From Silene conica (taxonomy: Eukaryota; Streptophyta; Magnoliopsida; Caryophyllales; Caryophyllaceae), in assembly GCA_029255685.2 (NCBI GenBank), contig CM055314.2:1320399-1384398 (forward strand): a stretch of 64,000 bases of DNA. The letters run 5' to 3'. The notes beneath the pieces are model-generated. The model did not search any database and had not been told where the DNA came from. It saw nothing but the letters and a program-made list of their open reading frames with translations. Shown one piece after another: positions 36,692 to 46,244 of the stretch (position 1 is the first letter of the stretch; every line of letters begins with the position of its first letter). The position numbers and the translations under genes were made by a program.

Positions 36692-39600
36692 TCAGCACTC
36701 TTGTTCCGGTGAACTTTTCACATTGTTTGTCGGTCTATTCGGCTGATGCATCTGTGCCTTGTACCACCGAGCACAGACTATATACATTCCGAAGTTCATT
36801 AAGCTCAAAGTCGCGAGAAGCCCATAAAAGTAATCGAGTCTCCCTTTGTTAATATTCTCACCGATCCACCCTTCCCCGCCAAACCTCGATGTGATCCTCT
36901 GAACAACCACAACCAAGAAGCTACTCGCAAAGAAACCAAGCGAGATTGTCGTCAGGAAAAGCCCCGTGCTTAGCCCTTTCATCCCTCCGGGAGACTGGGT
37001 TGTGAAGAAGTCTAATTGCCCGGTGTATGTGAATGCTTCCCCTGCACCCACCAGGAGGAACTGTGGAACCAGAATGAAGACACTCAATGGAAGAATCGGT
37101 GCTTCCCCGACTTCTCTGGTTACTGATCGACGTTTCACTTCAGAAATGGCCGCCGCTGTCATTCCCATGGTGGATAGGACTAGACCCGCTGCTATTCTTT
37201 GAAGGTTCGTCAAGCCTGTTCAGTTAGCCGCAGAAAAATATTAATAGCGACATAAACACTTTTCGCATCAAGAGATTACACGCTATCAGACATCGTTAAC
37301 TAATCACGTATCCCTAGACTTGTCAAACGGGTCAAACGGTCGGGTTACGGGTCGGGTAGATACGGGTCAAGATTATACGAGTTTCGGGCCGGGTAAAAAT
37401 ACGGGTCAATCAACATCTTTTCCTCGCATATTTTAAAACTTCTTTTATATCATAATTCCTACCCTTTATATGTTTTCTCTCCTCTTGCTCGTCATATTTA
37501 ACTTAATTGTCACCATTTTCGCCATCACCGCCAACATTACCATCGTTATCGTCATCATCAGCCTCACTAACTCGCTAAGGTACGATAATAAGACTCAAAT
37601 AAGATAACAATGATGACGTGACATGTGATATGAGGTGATGGGTTGAAAGTGTTGACGCGAAGCGCTACTCAGTTCGACGTCACTTCGAAATATGACGTGG
37701 CATGTGGTACGAGGTGATCGATGAGTTGGCGGTGCTGACATGGAATGCAATTCGACGTACTACGGTGAAAGTGACGGTGTTACACACACTTTGAGGTGAT
37801 GACGTGACATGCCGAATATATATACATATTGCTCCTCAAAAATGTATAAGTCATCAATACCCATATCATATTGTATATTTTAAAAATCATATATTGTCTT
37901 GACCCAACGTCAACCCGCTGCAGTTCGGGTTTTGATCCGTTGTTTACAGGTCAAAACGGGTTCGGGTATCTTTCGGTTCGGGTTGAAAAACCGAGTTATT
38001 TACGGGTCGGGTTTTGACAGGTCTACGTATCCCTCTTCATTCACGTCATTTGTAGTAACAACCGCCAATATCTGTTCTCCTCACGTATCCCTCTTCATTC
38101 ACGTCATTTCAAGAAGAAAAGTAGAGGAAGAAGAAGAAAAGTATAGGAAGAAGAGATGATATTCAGAAAGAGTTCTCACCCGGCTTTCCGTTCCATTTCT
38201 TCCACATCGGAATAAACATACGGTCATAAACCGCCAGGGTGATTAACACGGCGAGCACAACGAAAACAGAAAGCGAGGCTGCAGGTATTTGGAAACCACC
38301 GATTGATCGTGTCAAAGTCGATGCTTGTTCAATCGAGAACGTAAGCATTTGAGCGTATGTAGTCCAGAAGAGAATCGTTGTAGCCCATATAGGAAGTAAT
38401 CTGATCATCACCTTTACTTCCTCCACGCTTGTAACTGTGCAAAGCTTCCATGGATTGCAGTCCAAGATACCATTTTTCACATAATCTCCTTCATCAATAA
38501 CTGCAGCTTTATCCAAGAATCTGTATAAATGGCAAGCACAAGAACCATTAATTTACTTCAAAAATTTGACTCGAGTCACGTGACATAGATATTGATAGAG
38601 ATTATGGGTATCATCTTATTTAGAAGGCTTTGGTGGAGCTAGGACCGTTAATCAGACAAGACAGCCCGCGAGCAATTCGAGATCGGCTCGAGAGCTTAAC
38701 GAGTCAAGCCGAGCAAAGGCTGACTCGACTCGAAAAGCTCGCGAGCGGCTCGAACATTTGAGATTACATAAGATATTAATCATATTTTACAAAAATATTT
38801 TGTCATTATTATATCTTTGTATCATATCTATCAAATATCTTGTTGATTTGCTAAATATTTATAAATATAATCTTCGAACCTTGTTATTAAAAATATCCGA
38901 AGAAAAAAAATAAAAACTAAATAATTTTATATAGGCTCGATTTGGCTCGAACTCGTGTTAAAACTCGCAAACTTTGTAACGAGCGCATTTTTTTCAAGCT
39001 CGGGTAAGATCAACTCAAGCTCGAGCTCTAGTTTTGGTAATTGAGCACAAGCCGAGCAAGGCCAAACTCAGACTCGGCTCGGCTCGTTAACACCCTAGGT
39101 GAAGCCACATCATCAACCCAATTTCTTTTTTTTCTTTTTTTAATTCATCATGGTGGGATCCACAAAATTGTCTAATAATTTTAATTCGAAATAATTGTTT
39201 GAAATAATAGTTTTACGACTATTACGTAATACTTTTGATATAAGTTCATAAACATGAATTTCTACGAAAATTGTCAATATGTATAACATGAATTTAAATA
39301 TTATATAAGAAAATATAATAATTTCGAACATCGTCTGGTTACAACTATTACCTAACAATTTATACCCAATACATAATTACAATAAACAATAGTAATTAAC
39401 AATTTACACCAATCGAAAAAAATTGTGGCAACAGTACTAAATTAGAAAACAATAAAAATAAATTAATATTAATATAACAACCAGTATCATCGATCAAAAT
39501 ATATATTTTGCGAAAATAAAGTCATAAACAAAAGTGTATAGACGTTAGATATAAAACAAAAATCGAATTTTGATAAAAGAAAGTGTATAGACGTTAGATA

Positions 39601-41805
39601 TAAAACAAAATTTATGAATAATATTTATAATTTAGTTTCGATAATACATATTTAGAATAATACGATTTGAAAACAACCTGTACAATTTTTTTTGCACGGG
39701 CCAAAAACTAGTATGATGATACTAGGTAGCACCAAAACGGACACGACATCCCATGAGATTTAGGACACGGGACACGGCATTTAAATATTTTATGATTATA
39801 AATAACGTATAATTTTATGATTATAAATAACGTATAATTTTATTTTTATAATGTATTTGAAGCTAAATCTAAACAAATAAATGTACAATTTTACCTTTAT
39901 TTTATAACTAATTCTCGTTTTTTCACCCAAATTCATCTTTTAATCAATCTTTTTAAAAATTTTATTCCTCCTCTAAACTATAATATGTTTAGAAATGTGT
40001 CTAGTGTCGGGTGTTCGAGTGTCGGACACGGAACGGCTAATTAGGAGAAATGTCTGTGCTAACCTGAACTGATTGGTGTGATATATTCTTGAAGCCAGAC
40101 TCAAGTTTTCATTTAGGATATCAATGTTGACAGGAATGTTCATCTTCCTTTTCTTGACAGCAACTACAATCACTTGCAGGATATGAGCAATGGGGCTTCC
40201 CAAACTTCTCTTGTATCTATACCTCTTAGCTACCCATAAGAAAGAAAAGATGGCAATAAGCATCGACATCGAGCATATTCCATAAGCCAAGCTTCGATTC
40301 ACTTCATCCTGAACGTAGACGAGGGCCGTTACTGCTAGTAAACTCCCTGTGCTGATAAAAAAGAAGAACCTGTTAAAGAAACAGGCCAAGGTAGCCTTTT
40401 CCTTCTCGTCATTCTCGTCAAACTGGTCCGCTCCAAACCCTGATACGCTTGATTTCAACCCACCAGTCCCGAGCGCAATGAGGTAAAGCGAAAGGTACAG
40501 AACTCCCATCTGGAAACCGGTTGCTGGTTCACATTTGTTTGTTTTGGTGTTCAGACACGGCCGTGGGTGCAAGCTCGGCAGTCTAGTTGATACTGCTAAC
40601 AAGGCCGTACCCTGGTCAAAATATACTTTTTTAGGTTAGTCATTGAGCGAAGTGTTAATCATTATATCAATATATATATATAACAGCGCGTACCATGGTC
40701 AAAATATACTTTCTTAGCTTAGTGATTGAGCGAAGTATTAATCATTATATCAATATATATATAACAGCGCGTACCAGGGTCAAAATATACTTTCTTAGCT
40801 TAGTGATTGAGGGAAGTGTTAAATCATTATATCAATATTTATAACAGCGCGTACCATGGTCTGGATAATGGCAGAGAGGGCAACAGTTCGGTATCTGCCA
40901 AGATAGGAATCGGCAAGAAAACCTCCCAGCAAACATAAGAAGAACGCCGTCCCCATAAAATCAGTGATGATGTTGGCAGACGTTGAGCTCGGCAAATGCA
41001 TTTGTCTTGTCAAGTATGTGACCAGGTTTACTGCTATCCCCATGGTTGAAAGCCTCTCGCATAACTCGATTCCTGTGAAATTCATATGAAAGAAGACAAC
41101 GATAATGGAAGATCTGTATTAGACCCGAAACTGCTAACTCTAGAATGACTCGAAAGCTGAATTGACCCAATCGCCAATCCTACCCATGCCCGGCTGAAAC
41201 AACCCGGCTGAAAATGACCAAATTACACCCAAGTTCATCGACATAACAAATGATAACGCGTTAATAAACATGACCGGGAATGACCCAAATGACCAGATGA
41301 AATGATAAAACACAGTACTCACAAGTCAGTAGTGAAGTCACACCTCTATATTCACGGTAAAAGAGAGCAGAAGTTCAGAACTTATAAGTATTGGGTCTAT
41401 GCCTTGAATCTGAATTCTGTATTGGGTTAGGGTTCTGGGCCTTATTAGGTCAAATCTGTATTGTATTAGGTTAAGAGTACGGTATAAACTGTTAACCTAT
41501 ACCCTAGCAGCAATCATATCACAATATACCGTTCTGAATCTGTAATCAGAAAAACTCCTCACATTAATAAAACTCTTCTCTGTGGACGTAGCTAACACAC
41601 CGTTAGGGAACCACGTAAATCTGTGCGTATTGTTCTTTACTGTTTGTTTTTATTTTTCTCTGTGCTTCCGTTATAACAATAAGGAAAGTCGGAATTATGA
41701 GCATCACGTACCTAAAATGAACGTTGCAGGGATCCAACCACCAGTTTTCGACTTGTCAACTGGTAACCCTTTGTAGTCGAAAGTTAATGCAGGGATGTTA
41801 CTCAT
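36692..41805 (-). CDS. NRT1/PTR family (NPF) proton-coupled transporter, 574 aa, five exons
   Basis: Major-facilitator (POT) transporter of the plasma membrane or an internal membrane, moving nitrate, peptides or hormones with protons. Exons in transcript order: 41712-41805, 40855-41072, 40064-40611, 38180-38520, 36692-37215; all GT-AG with matching phases. Start MSNIPALTFDYKGLPVDKSK, then KTGGW and the proton-coupling ExxER motif E34-L-C-E37-R38. Family hallmarks follow: GGFLADSYLGRY, ALGTGGLKSSVSGFGADQFD, FFNRFFFFISTGSLLAV, LPIWATTILFWTTYAQM and AGEAFTYTGQLDFF. The residue aligned to the nitrate-binding His of NRT1.1 (VHAQ) is Tyr here (TYAQ), so NRT1.1-type nitrate binding is not expected. 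Overall closest in feel to NPF subfamily 6, which is a judgement without alignment. The introns carry the mobile elements described separately; the coding frame is intact. Confidence 0.95.
37315..38025. repeat. Composite repeat in NPF intron 4: GGGTCGGG blocks and GATGACGTGGCATG minisatellite
   Basis: 37315-37430 and 37890-38025 carry gggtcgggt/gggttttgac motifs; 37614-37850 carries gtgatgacgtgacatg units. The right part is collinear with 1908-2470, including cctcaaaaatgtataagt and tcatatattgtcttgaccc. Both copies share the border gtgttgacgcgaagYgc. Confidence 0.7.
38614..39711 (+). mobile_element. Helitron C2 in NPF intron 3, carrying a hAT MITE
   Basis: Starts TCTTATTTAGAAGGC at 38614 after A and ends CTAG at 39708-39711 before T. 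The hairpin near the 3' end is decayed (cctgtacaa...ttgcacggg). After removing 38640-39097, gccacatcatcaac...ggtgggatccac aligns with Helitron C1. No coding capacity. A 35-bp direct repeat (gtgtatagacgttagatata, 39535/39582) lies inside. Confidence 0.72.
38640..39097. mobile_element. GAGC-rich hAT MITE nested in Helitron C2
   Basis: Begins taggaccgttaatcag and ends ctcgttaacacccta; filled with ggctcg/cgagc motifs. Flanks GGTGGAGC (38632-38639) and GGTGAAGC (39098-39105) form an 8-bp duplication with one mismatch, as for hAT elements. A relative enters at the right edge of the window (63880-64000). Confidence 0.82.
39719..40063. mobile_element. AGGTAGCAC MITE abutting NPF exon 3
   Basis: Inverted ends AGGTAGCACCAAAACGGACA and the complement of AGGTTAGCACAGACAT, with gtgtcggacacgg blocks inside the right arm and an AT-rich middle. 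Its right end lies within 1-2 bp of the exon border at 40064, and the donor of this minus-strand intron (gttagcac) is part of the terminal repeat. The target duplication was not resolved. Confidence 0.72.
40612..40854 (-). repeat. Intron 2 of the NPF gene: three ~81-bp tandem repeats
   Basis: The whole intron consists of three copies of ggtcaaaatatactttcttag...aacagcgcgtaccatg, starting near 40614, 40697 and 40778 (period 80-83 bp). Each copy ends with gcgcgtac, which on the minus strand is the donor sequence GTACGCGC. The functional donor is taken as 40853-40854 because the protein frame requires ATG directly before it. Confidence 0.88.
41320..41690. mobile_element. Probable solo LTR (copia/TRIM type) in or near NPF intron 1
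   Basis: Contains the plant copia LTR tail signature gtggacgtagctaacac...gaaccacgtaaatctgtg (41582-41625), preceded by aataaaactcttctc, as expected for the R/U5 part of an LTR. No internal region is attached. Ends and target duplication could not be fixed. It lies in intron 1 (41073-41711). Confidence 0.5.
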
Positions 41806-41875
41806 TTTCTGTCACTGCAGGAAACATCAAACTTCAAGTAAAATTAAGGATGATTGCAGAGAAGAAGCGTTAGCT

Positions 41876-41884
41876 CTTTATATA
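41876..41884 (-). promoter_or_regulatory. TATA box of the NPF gene
   Basis: TATATAAAG on the minus strand, 71 bp upstream of the start codon at 41805. Position and sequence fit a plant core promoter with a short leader. Confidence 0.55.
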
Positions 41885-41885
41885 A

Positions 41886-42616
41886 GGCAAGGAACTGGTA
41901 CGCGACCATTAGCTGTATGCCTGTATCGTATCCACTTGTGAAGGTTGCGCCAAAAGACTAAAGATATTTAGTTGTATATTCCGTTCTGGGCCAGTATCTT
42001 GGCGAAAAAGAGCAGCAGAAATGAAACCATTGGAGCAAAGGTAGGAAAAAGTACCAATCTTGCACTACCTTTTAGAATCGAGAAAAAAAAAAAAAAAACA
42101 ATTCCCCGGCTTCTCTTCCCTACATGGTGGAATGTTTGCGTCATCAGATTAAGGATCGAAAAGTAACAGTGTAATGTTACGACAAAGATAGAGCAGTATA
42201 GCAGCAGTATTGCTTAATATGTTCGAAAATTATGCAGGAAATCCTGTTCTGTGATCGAGTTATCAGAAATGCTGGCACCTGCGCGTATAAGTCACTGTAA
42301 ATATTCAAAAATTGCTCGTATAGCAAGCGCAGAGCCTGCAGAGGCAACAAATGGGAATCGATATACAAAGAGAGCCTAAAGTACGTCACTAAATACGTAT
42401 TAGCATATGCGCAGGCGCGCATAAAATGCTAATATATGGCATTGGGTATCGTGATTGTGAAGAAACCCGAAAGTCCCGTTGTTGAATTAGAAAGAACAGC
42501 ATGGAGAAGGTTTCTATTCAGCACCCATCTAAGGACATTCCTTAACAGTCACCAAGACCTCAGCTTGAAGAGGACTTTCAGCTCGAAACTCGCTGCCATA
42601 ACTAAATCATAACGAG
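41886..42616. other. Upstream region of the NPF gene
   Basis: Mixed-composition sequence with no recognised gene or element. It may hold upstream regulatory sequence of the transporter. Confidence 0.35.
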
Positions 42617-42922
42617 TTACAAAAGACGAATACACAACCCGTCCTTGATTCTAACCATGGGGCAAGAATACAAGCAACAAGGGTCTCGTACTAGTGAGGG
42701 ATCGCCCACCAGCATGTATATATCTCGGGTCTCAGGGTGTGTGTCGGGAATCCTAGTCACGATTATCAACGTCATACACACGAATGCAATAAAAGTAAGT
42801 AATACGATTATTGAAAGCAATAAGAAAGCATAAACAAGCTTAATGATGAGAAGCGGTATTTCATTGACTAACACCTCTCGTAGAGACAAATTTGATATTT
42901 TGAGTTTGGTAGCAGTGAACAT
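42617..42922 (-). CDS. Possible small membrane protein (101 aa), unrecognised
   Basis: An open frame from ATG at 42922 to a stop at 42617. The protein has one long hydrophobic stretch (about residues 22-57, LLIIKLVYAFLLLSIIVLLT...) and a Cys-containing tail (RDPCCLYSCPMV). Composition is protein-like, but there is no family match known to me. The start lies only 12-20 bp from a hAT insertion (42934), so an upstream exon or promoter may have been displaced. It could equally be a chance frame. Confidence 0.25.
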   Translation of the reverse strand: MFTATKLKISNLSLREVLVNEIPLLIIKLVYAFLLLSIIVLLTFIAFVCMTLIIVTRIPDTHPETRDIYMLVGDPSLVRDPCCLYSCPMVRIKDGLCIRLL

Positions 42923-42941
42923 TAATGTTGCACAATAGCGT

Positions 42942-43514
42942 CAGGGGCGGACCTAGGTGGGGTCCCCCGGGGGCACGTGACCCCGTAACATTTTTAGAAT
43001 AAATATTTTATAAGTATCTTATATTTATGTGAAATTAACATGGCATAGTTGGTAGAGGTAGAGAATTCCATTTAAATGGTTTTGAGTTCAATTCTTGGTA
43101 GCAACACTTACAAGTTTATATTTTTTTGGGCCTCAAGTCCATTTTGTTCAAATATATATGTAAAAGTTGTTGGGGCCTCAAGTCCAATTTGTTCAAATAT
43201 ATATGTAAAAATTGCTTCAATTGTGATCAAGATCACAAGACATTTGGATGAATTAACAATATCTAAACCATTGAACCACCTACTTTTATTGTTAAATTAT
43301 TTTTACATATATTTAGAATTTAAAGTATTTTAGAGAAGACATTATTTTTTGAAATAAAATGTCTATAAGACTTAATTATTATTTTTATTCTTTTACGTGT
43401 ATAATAATAACTAATTTAGGGGAAAAATGAAAAAATGTTGTCTTAGACGCGCATAAAAATGCGCTAAAAAAAAATTAGTGCCCCCTCGGTTCTAATATCC
43501 TAGGTCCGCCACTG
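42942..43514. mobile_element. hAT MITE with tRNA-like interior (573 bp)
   Basis: Inverted ends CAGGGGCGGACCTAGG / CCTAGGTCCGCCACTG, flanked by a perfect 8-bp duplication AATAGCGT (42934-42941 and 43515-43522). The interior contains tggcatagttggtagag (near 43040), similar to a pol III A box, and gagttcaattc (near 43083), similar to a B box. A shorter relative is at 49203-49356. A ~38-bp direct repeat (cctcaagtccatttgttcaa) also occurs inside. Confidence 0.9.
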
Positions 43515-43799
43515 AATAGCGTTACCTTTTCTTAACGATTGAAAGCGTGCAAATTTTTGATTATAAGGCTAAATTTGCGGCTAAAATATACGGCTCTTTG
43601 CCCATAGTATATTAAAAAAAATCCACTTGTTGTCAAAAAAAAAAAGGCTAAACACTTGCTGTGAAAATGAAGTTAACTTCATGATTGAAAAATTAGTGTA
43701 CTGATTCCTTATAAATATCTGCACTGATTCCTTCCTTATAAATATCTACACTAATATTATCCGCATAATATTAATTTCATTCGAAGTACATTATAAAAT

Positions 43800-44250
43800 A
43801 TACACCCGCTGATTCACAAAACCTGGTTAGTTTGCACAGACTCGGGTTTTCACTTCGTGAGTTTTTGAGGGGTTTTGAGGTTGCCAGGATTCGGACCCGT
43901 GACCTTCGATCACAATGGCTCTGATACCAAAAAAAAAACCTTAAGTTGATGATTGGGACTCAACTATTATTAATATTTTTATTACCCGCTACATAACAAA
44001 GAAAACTAGCATAATAGTTCGACAAATACAATACATAACATTCCGAGCATAATAGTCCGCCAAATATCGAATACGGATCGAATACTAAACGGATATCGGG
44101 TATCCGTTCCGATAATTTTCGAATATCGAATATCCGAATTTTTAAACCTCATATCCGTAGTTGACCGATATCCAAAAATTTCGAATCCATGTATCCGAAC
44201 TAAACCACTTTTCTGATCACTTTCCTGATCATATCCATTATTTTGGATCG
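43800..44250. repeat. Repeat debris: CTGATACCA motif and ATATCCGAATATCGG element
   Basis: 43870-43930 contains aatggctctgatacca, the complement of an initiator-tRNA primer-binding sequence, next to gattcggacccgtgacc, a B-box-like sequence. 44060-44240 is a MITE-like block built from atatccg/cggatat repeats. Neither has resolved ends. Confidence 0.45.
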
Positions 44251-44672
44251 AATGCGAATAAGATTTTTTTTGCAAAAGCCCTAATTAGAGCTACACTTCA
44301 CTGTCCATGAAATGTATGAATGTTTCAATCAACCAAAATAATGAGTATTTTTAATGATTTGTACCAAGTTAGTGGATTAAAGCAGATATGAGAGTGGGTG
44401 CCATTATGAAAGAAAAAACTAATTAAGAATCATATCAACAATTAATCATTAAGAATCTCACTGATTGTATGTTAATCAAATATGCTACTGAATATTCTGG
44501 GCTTCTCTGTTGCAAAACACTTTTCTTAATATCTAAATATCTAACATGTTTAATAATTTCACAGGGAAATAAAGTTGGATCAATCACTAGAGGGTTCCAA
44601 AGATAAGATAGAACATGTTTTCACCAATCATCCGGTACAAATTTCAGCAACTTGCATCAAATCTCATAGTGA

Positions 44673-44914
44673 ACCAGGCAGCACTAAAACGGACACGTAC
44701 CCGACACAGACATGAAACACGGCATTTAAATATAATAAAATATATATTTTATGGTTATAAATAAGGTATAGTTTTATTTTTATTATGTATGTGAAGCTAA
44801 ATCTTAACAAATATGTTTAGCCATGTGTTCAACGAGTGTCGGGTGTCCGAATGTCGGACATGGTGTCGGACACGGGACGACTAATTAGGAGGAGTGTCCG
44901 TGCTACCCAGTGAA
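44673..44914. mobile_element. AGGCAGCAC/GTGTCCG MITE
   Basis: Starts aggcagcactaaaacggaca and ends agtgtccgtgctaccc, with gtgtcggacacggg blocks inside. It is flanked by agtgaacc and agtgaagt, a possible decayed 8-bp duplication. Same family as 39719-40063 and the split element at 5833-7020. Confidence 0.7.
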
Positions 44915-45654
44915 GTCCAAAATAAGGGCCATCTTACAACACAAATTCTCACTTAAGGGCGAACATATCCATCACAAGTTGAACACGGATTAAGTAATAT
45001 CCAAATTGTTAAATAAGACAAAAGCATAGTGCTATTCCAAGCCTCGATCGGGATTTTAGTATTTCTCATTTTTTGCTAATTCGAATTTTGTTAAGTATGG
45101 AATATACTTTCACCGAGAGTATATAACCCCGATAGGGGACGTAATATATACTACTACAACAACACTTTATAATAATGTCCCTATCCATTTTAACCATGAA
45201 CTTGATAATTCCGATTATATGAGCGTACCCTCCGTACTCTCTGACTCACATTATATCGATTCCGAGTTCAAACCGATTTTGACATGAAAACCTGAATACA
45301 CTTAAATGATCTTGTGATCAAAATCACTAACAAATTTGATATTATTTGACCAGCTTGTGACGGATATATTCGTCGTCATACTCCGTATTGATGTTACAAA
45401 GGGATAAGATTCCTCACAATCAAGATACCGGATCTTAGTTATAACTTAACTATTGTACAAGATCCACTTAGAATCCAGAACAATAACCTATAAACTTGTA
45501 GTTTATTCCAAAAGGGTACACGAAATGTAGGATATTAAAAATACTCATCTTTATGTTAGTTTTTGCTGGATAACAGTGAAGAAGCAGCAGCAGCAGCAGC
45601 AACAGCAACAAGTGGGTTTGTGAGCTTAACGCAACTAGGAGCTATGTTTAATCA
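44915..45654. other. AT-rich intergenic region with partial GACGG MITE
   Basis: 44939-45000 (cacaaattctcacttaaggg) and 45360-45390 (cttgtgacggatatattcgt) look like remnants of the GCTTGCGACGGG MITE family. A CAG/CAA trinucleotide run lies at 45583-45610. No gene was seen. Confidence 0.4.
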
Positions 45655-45800
45655 CAAATTCTCATTTATGACGGATTAAATCCGTCACAAACTTATGACG
45701 TGAGATAAACTTGCAGGTGGGAGGGCAAGTGGGAATGGCAGGTGGGAGAGATTGTAAGAAGTTACAAGTTTGTGACCGTCACAAGCAAGACAGATTGATG
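45655..45800. mobile_element. GCTTGCGACGGG MITE, diverged copy
   Basis: Runs cacaaattctcatttatgac ... gaccgtcacaagcaagac. The ends agree with 23690-23860 while the interior differs (gcaggtgggagggcaagtgg). Confidence 0.65.
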
Positions 45801-46244
45801 TTTAATAACCTAACATGAGAGTATATCAAAGAGCGTACTCACTTCGCTATGTTTTATTTTCGAGGCAGGCTTCTTTGGCTCAACATTATGAAAATAAAAA
45901 CTAAATTAACGACAATTGAAATGATAAATAACATGCAGAAGTAAATTACTCGGAAATAATCTTGGAATATAATTATAGAGAGAATTTTCACGGGCGTTAT
46001 ACTGGTGCTAAGAAAATGTTAGGCTGGAAAATTTTTATGTAGGATTGGCAAGTGTCTAATGATTTTATTATACTTATATATAGATAGATAAATTACTCGC
46101 AATCGGATTAGTTTTTCCAGAACTAAATGATGTACTATTACAGAAAAATCATCAAAACACCTCCGGAATGCATCTCATTCAAAAGTTACTGGACATAATA
46201 ACAAGATATATACAGTGCTAACATTTTGAAGAAAAATACAGTCA

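Noticed and set aside
43860-43930. Possible tRNA gene or retrotransposon primer-binding site (ctgatacca)
   Set aside because: No cloverleaf could be drawn and no LTR or internal retroelement region is attached; kept only as repeat debris.
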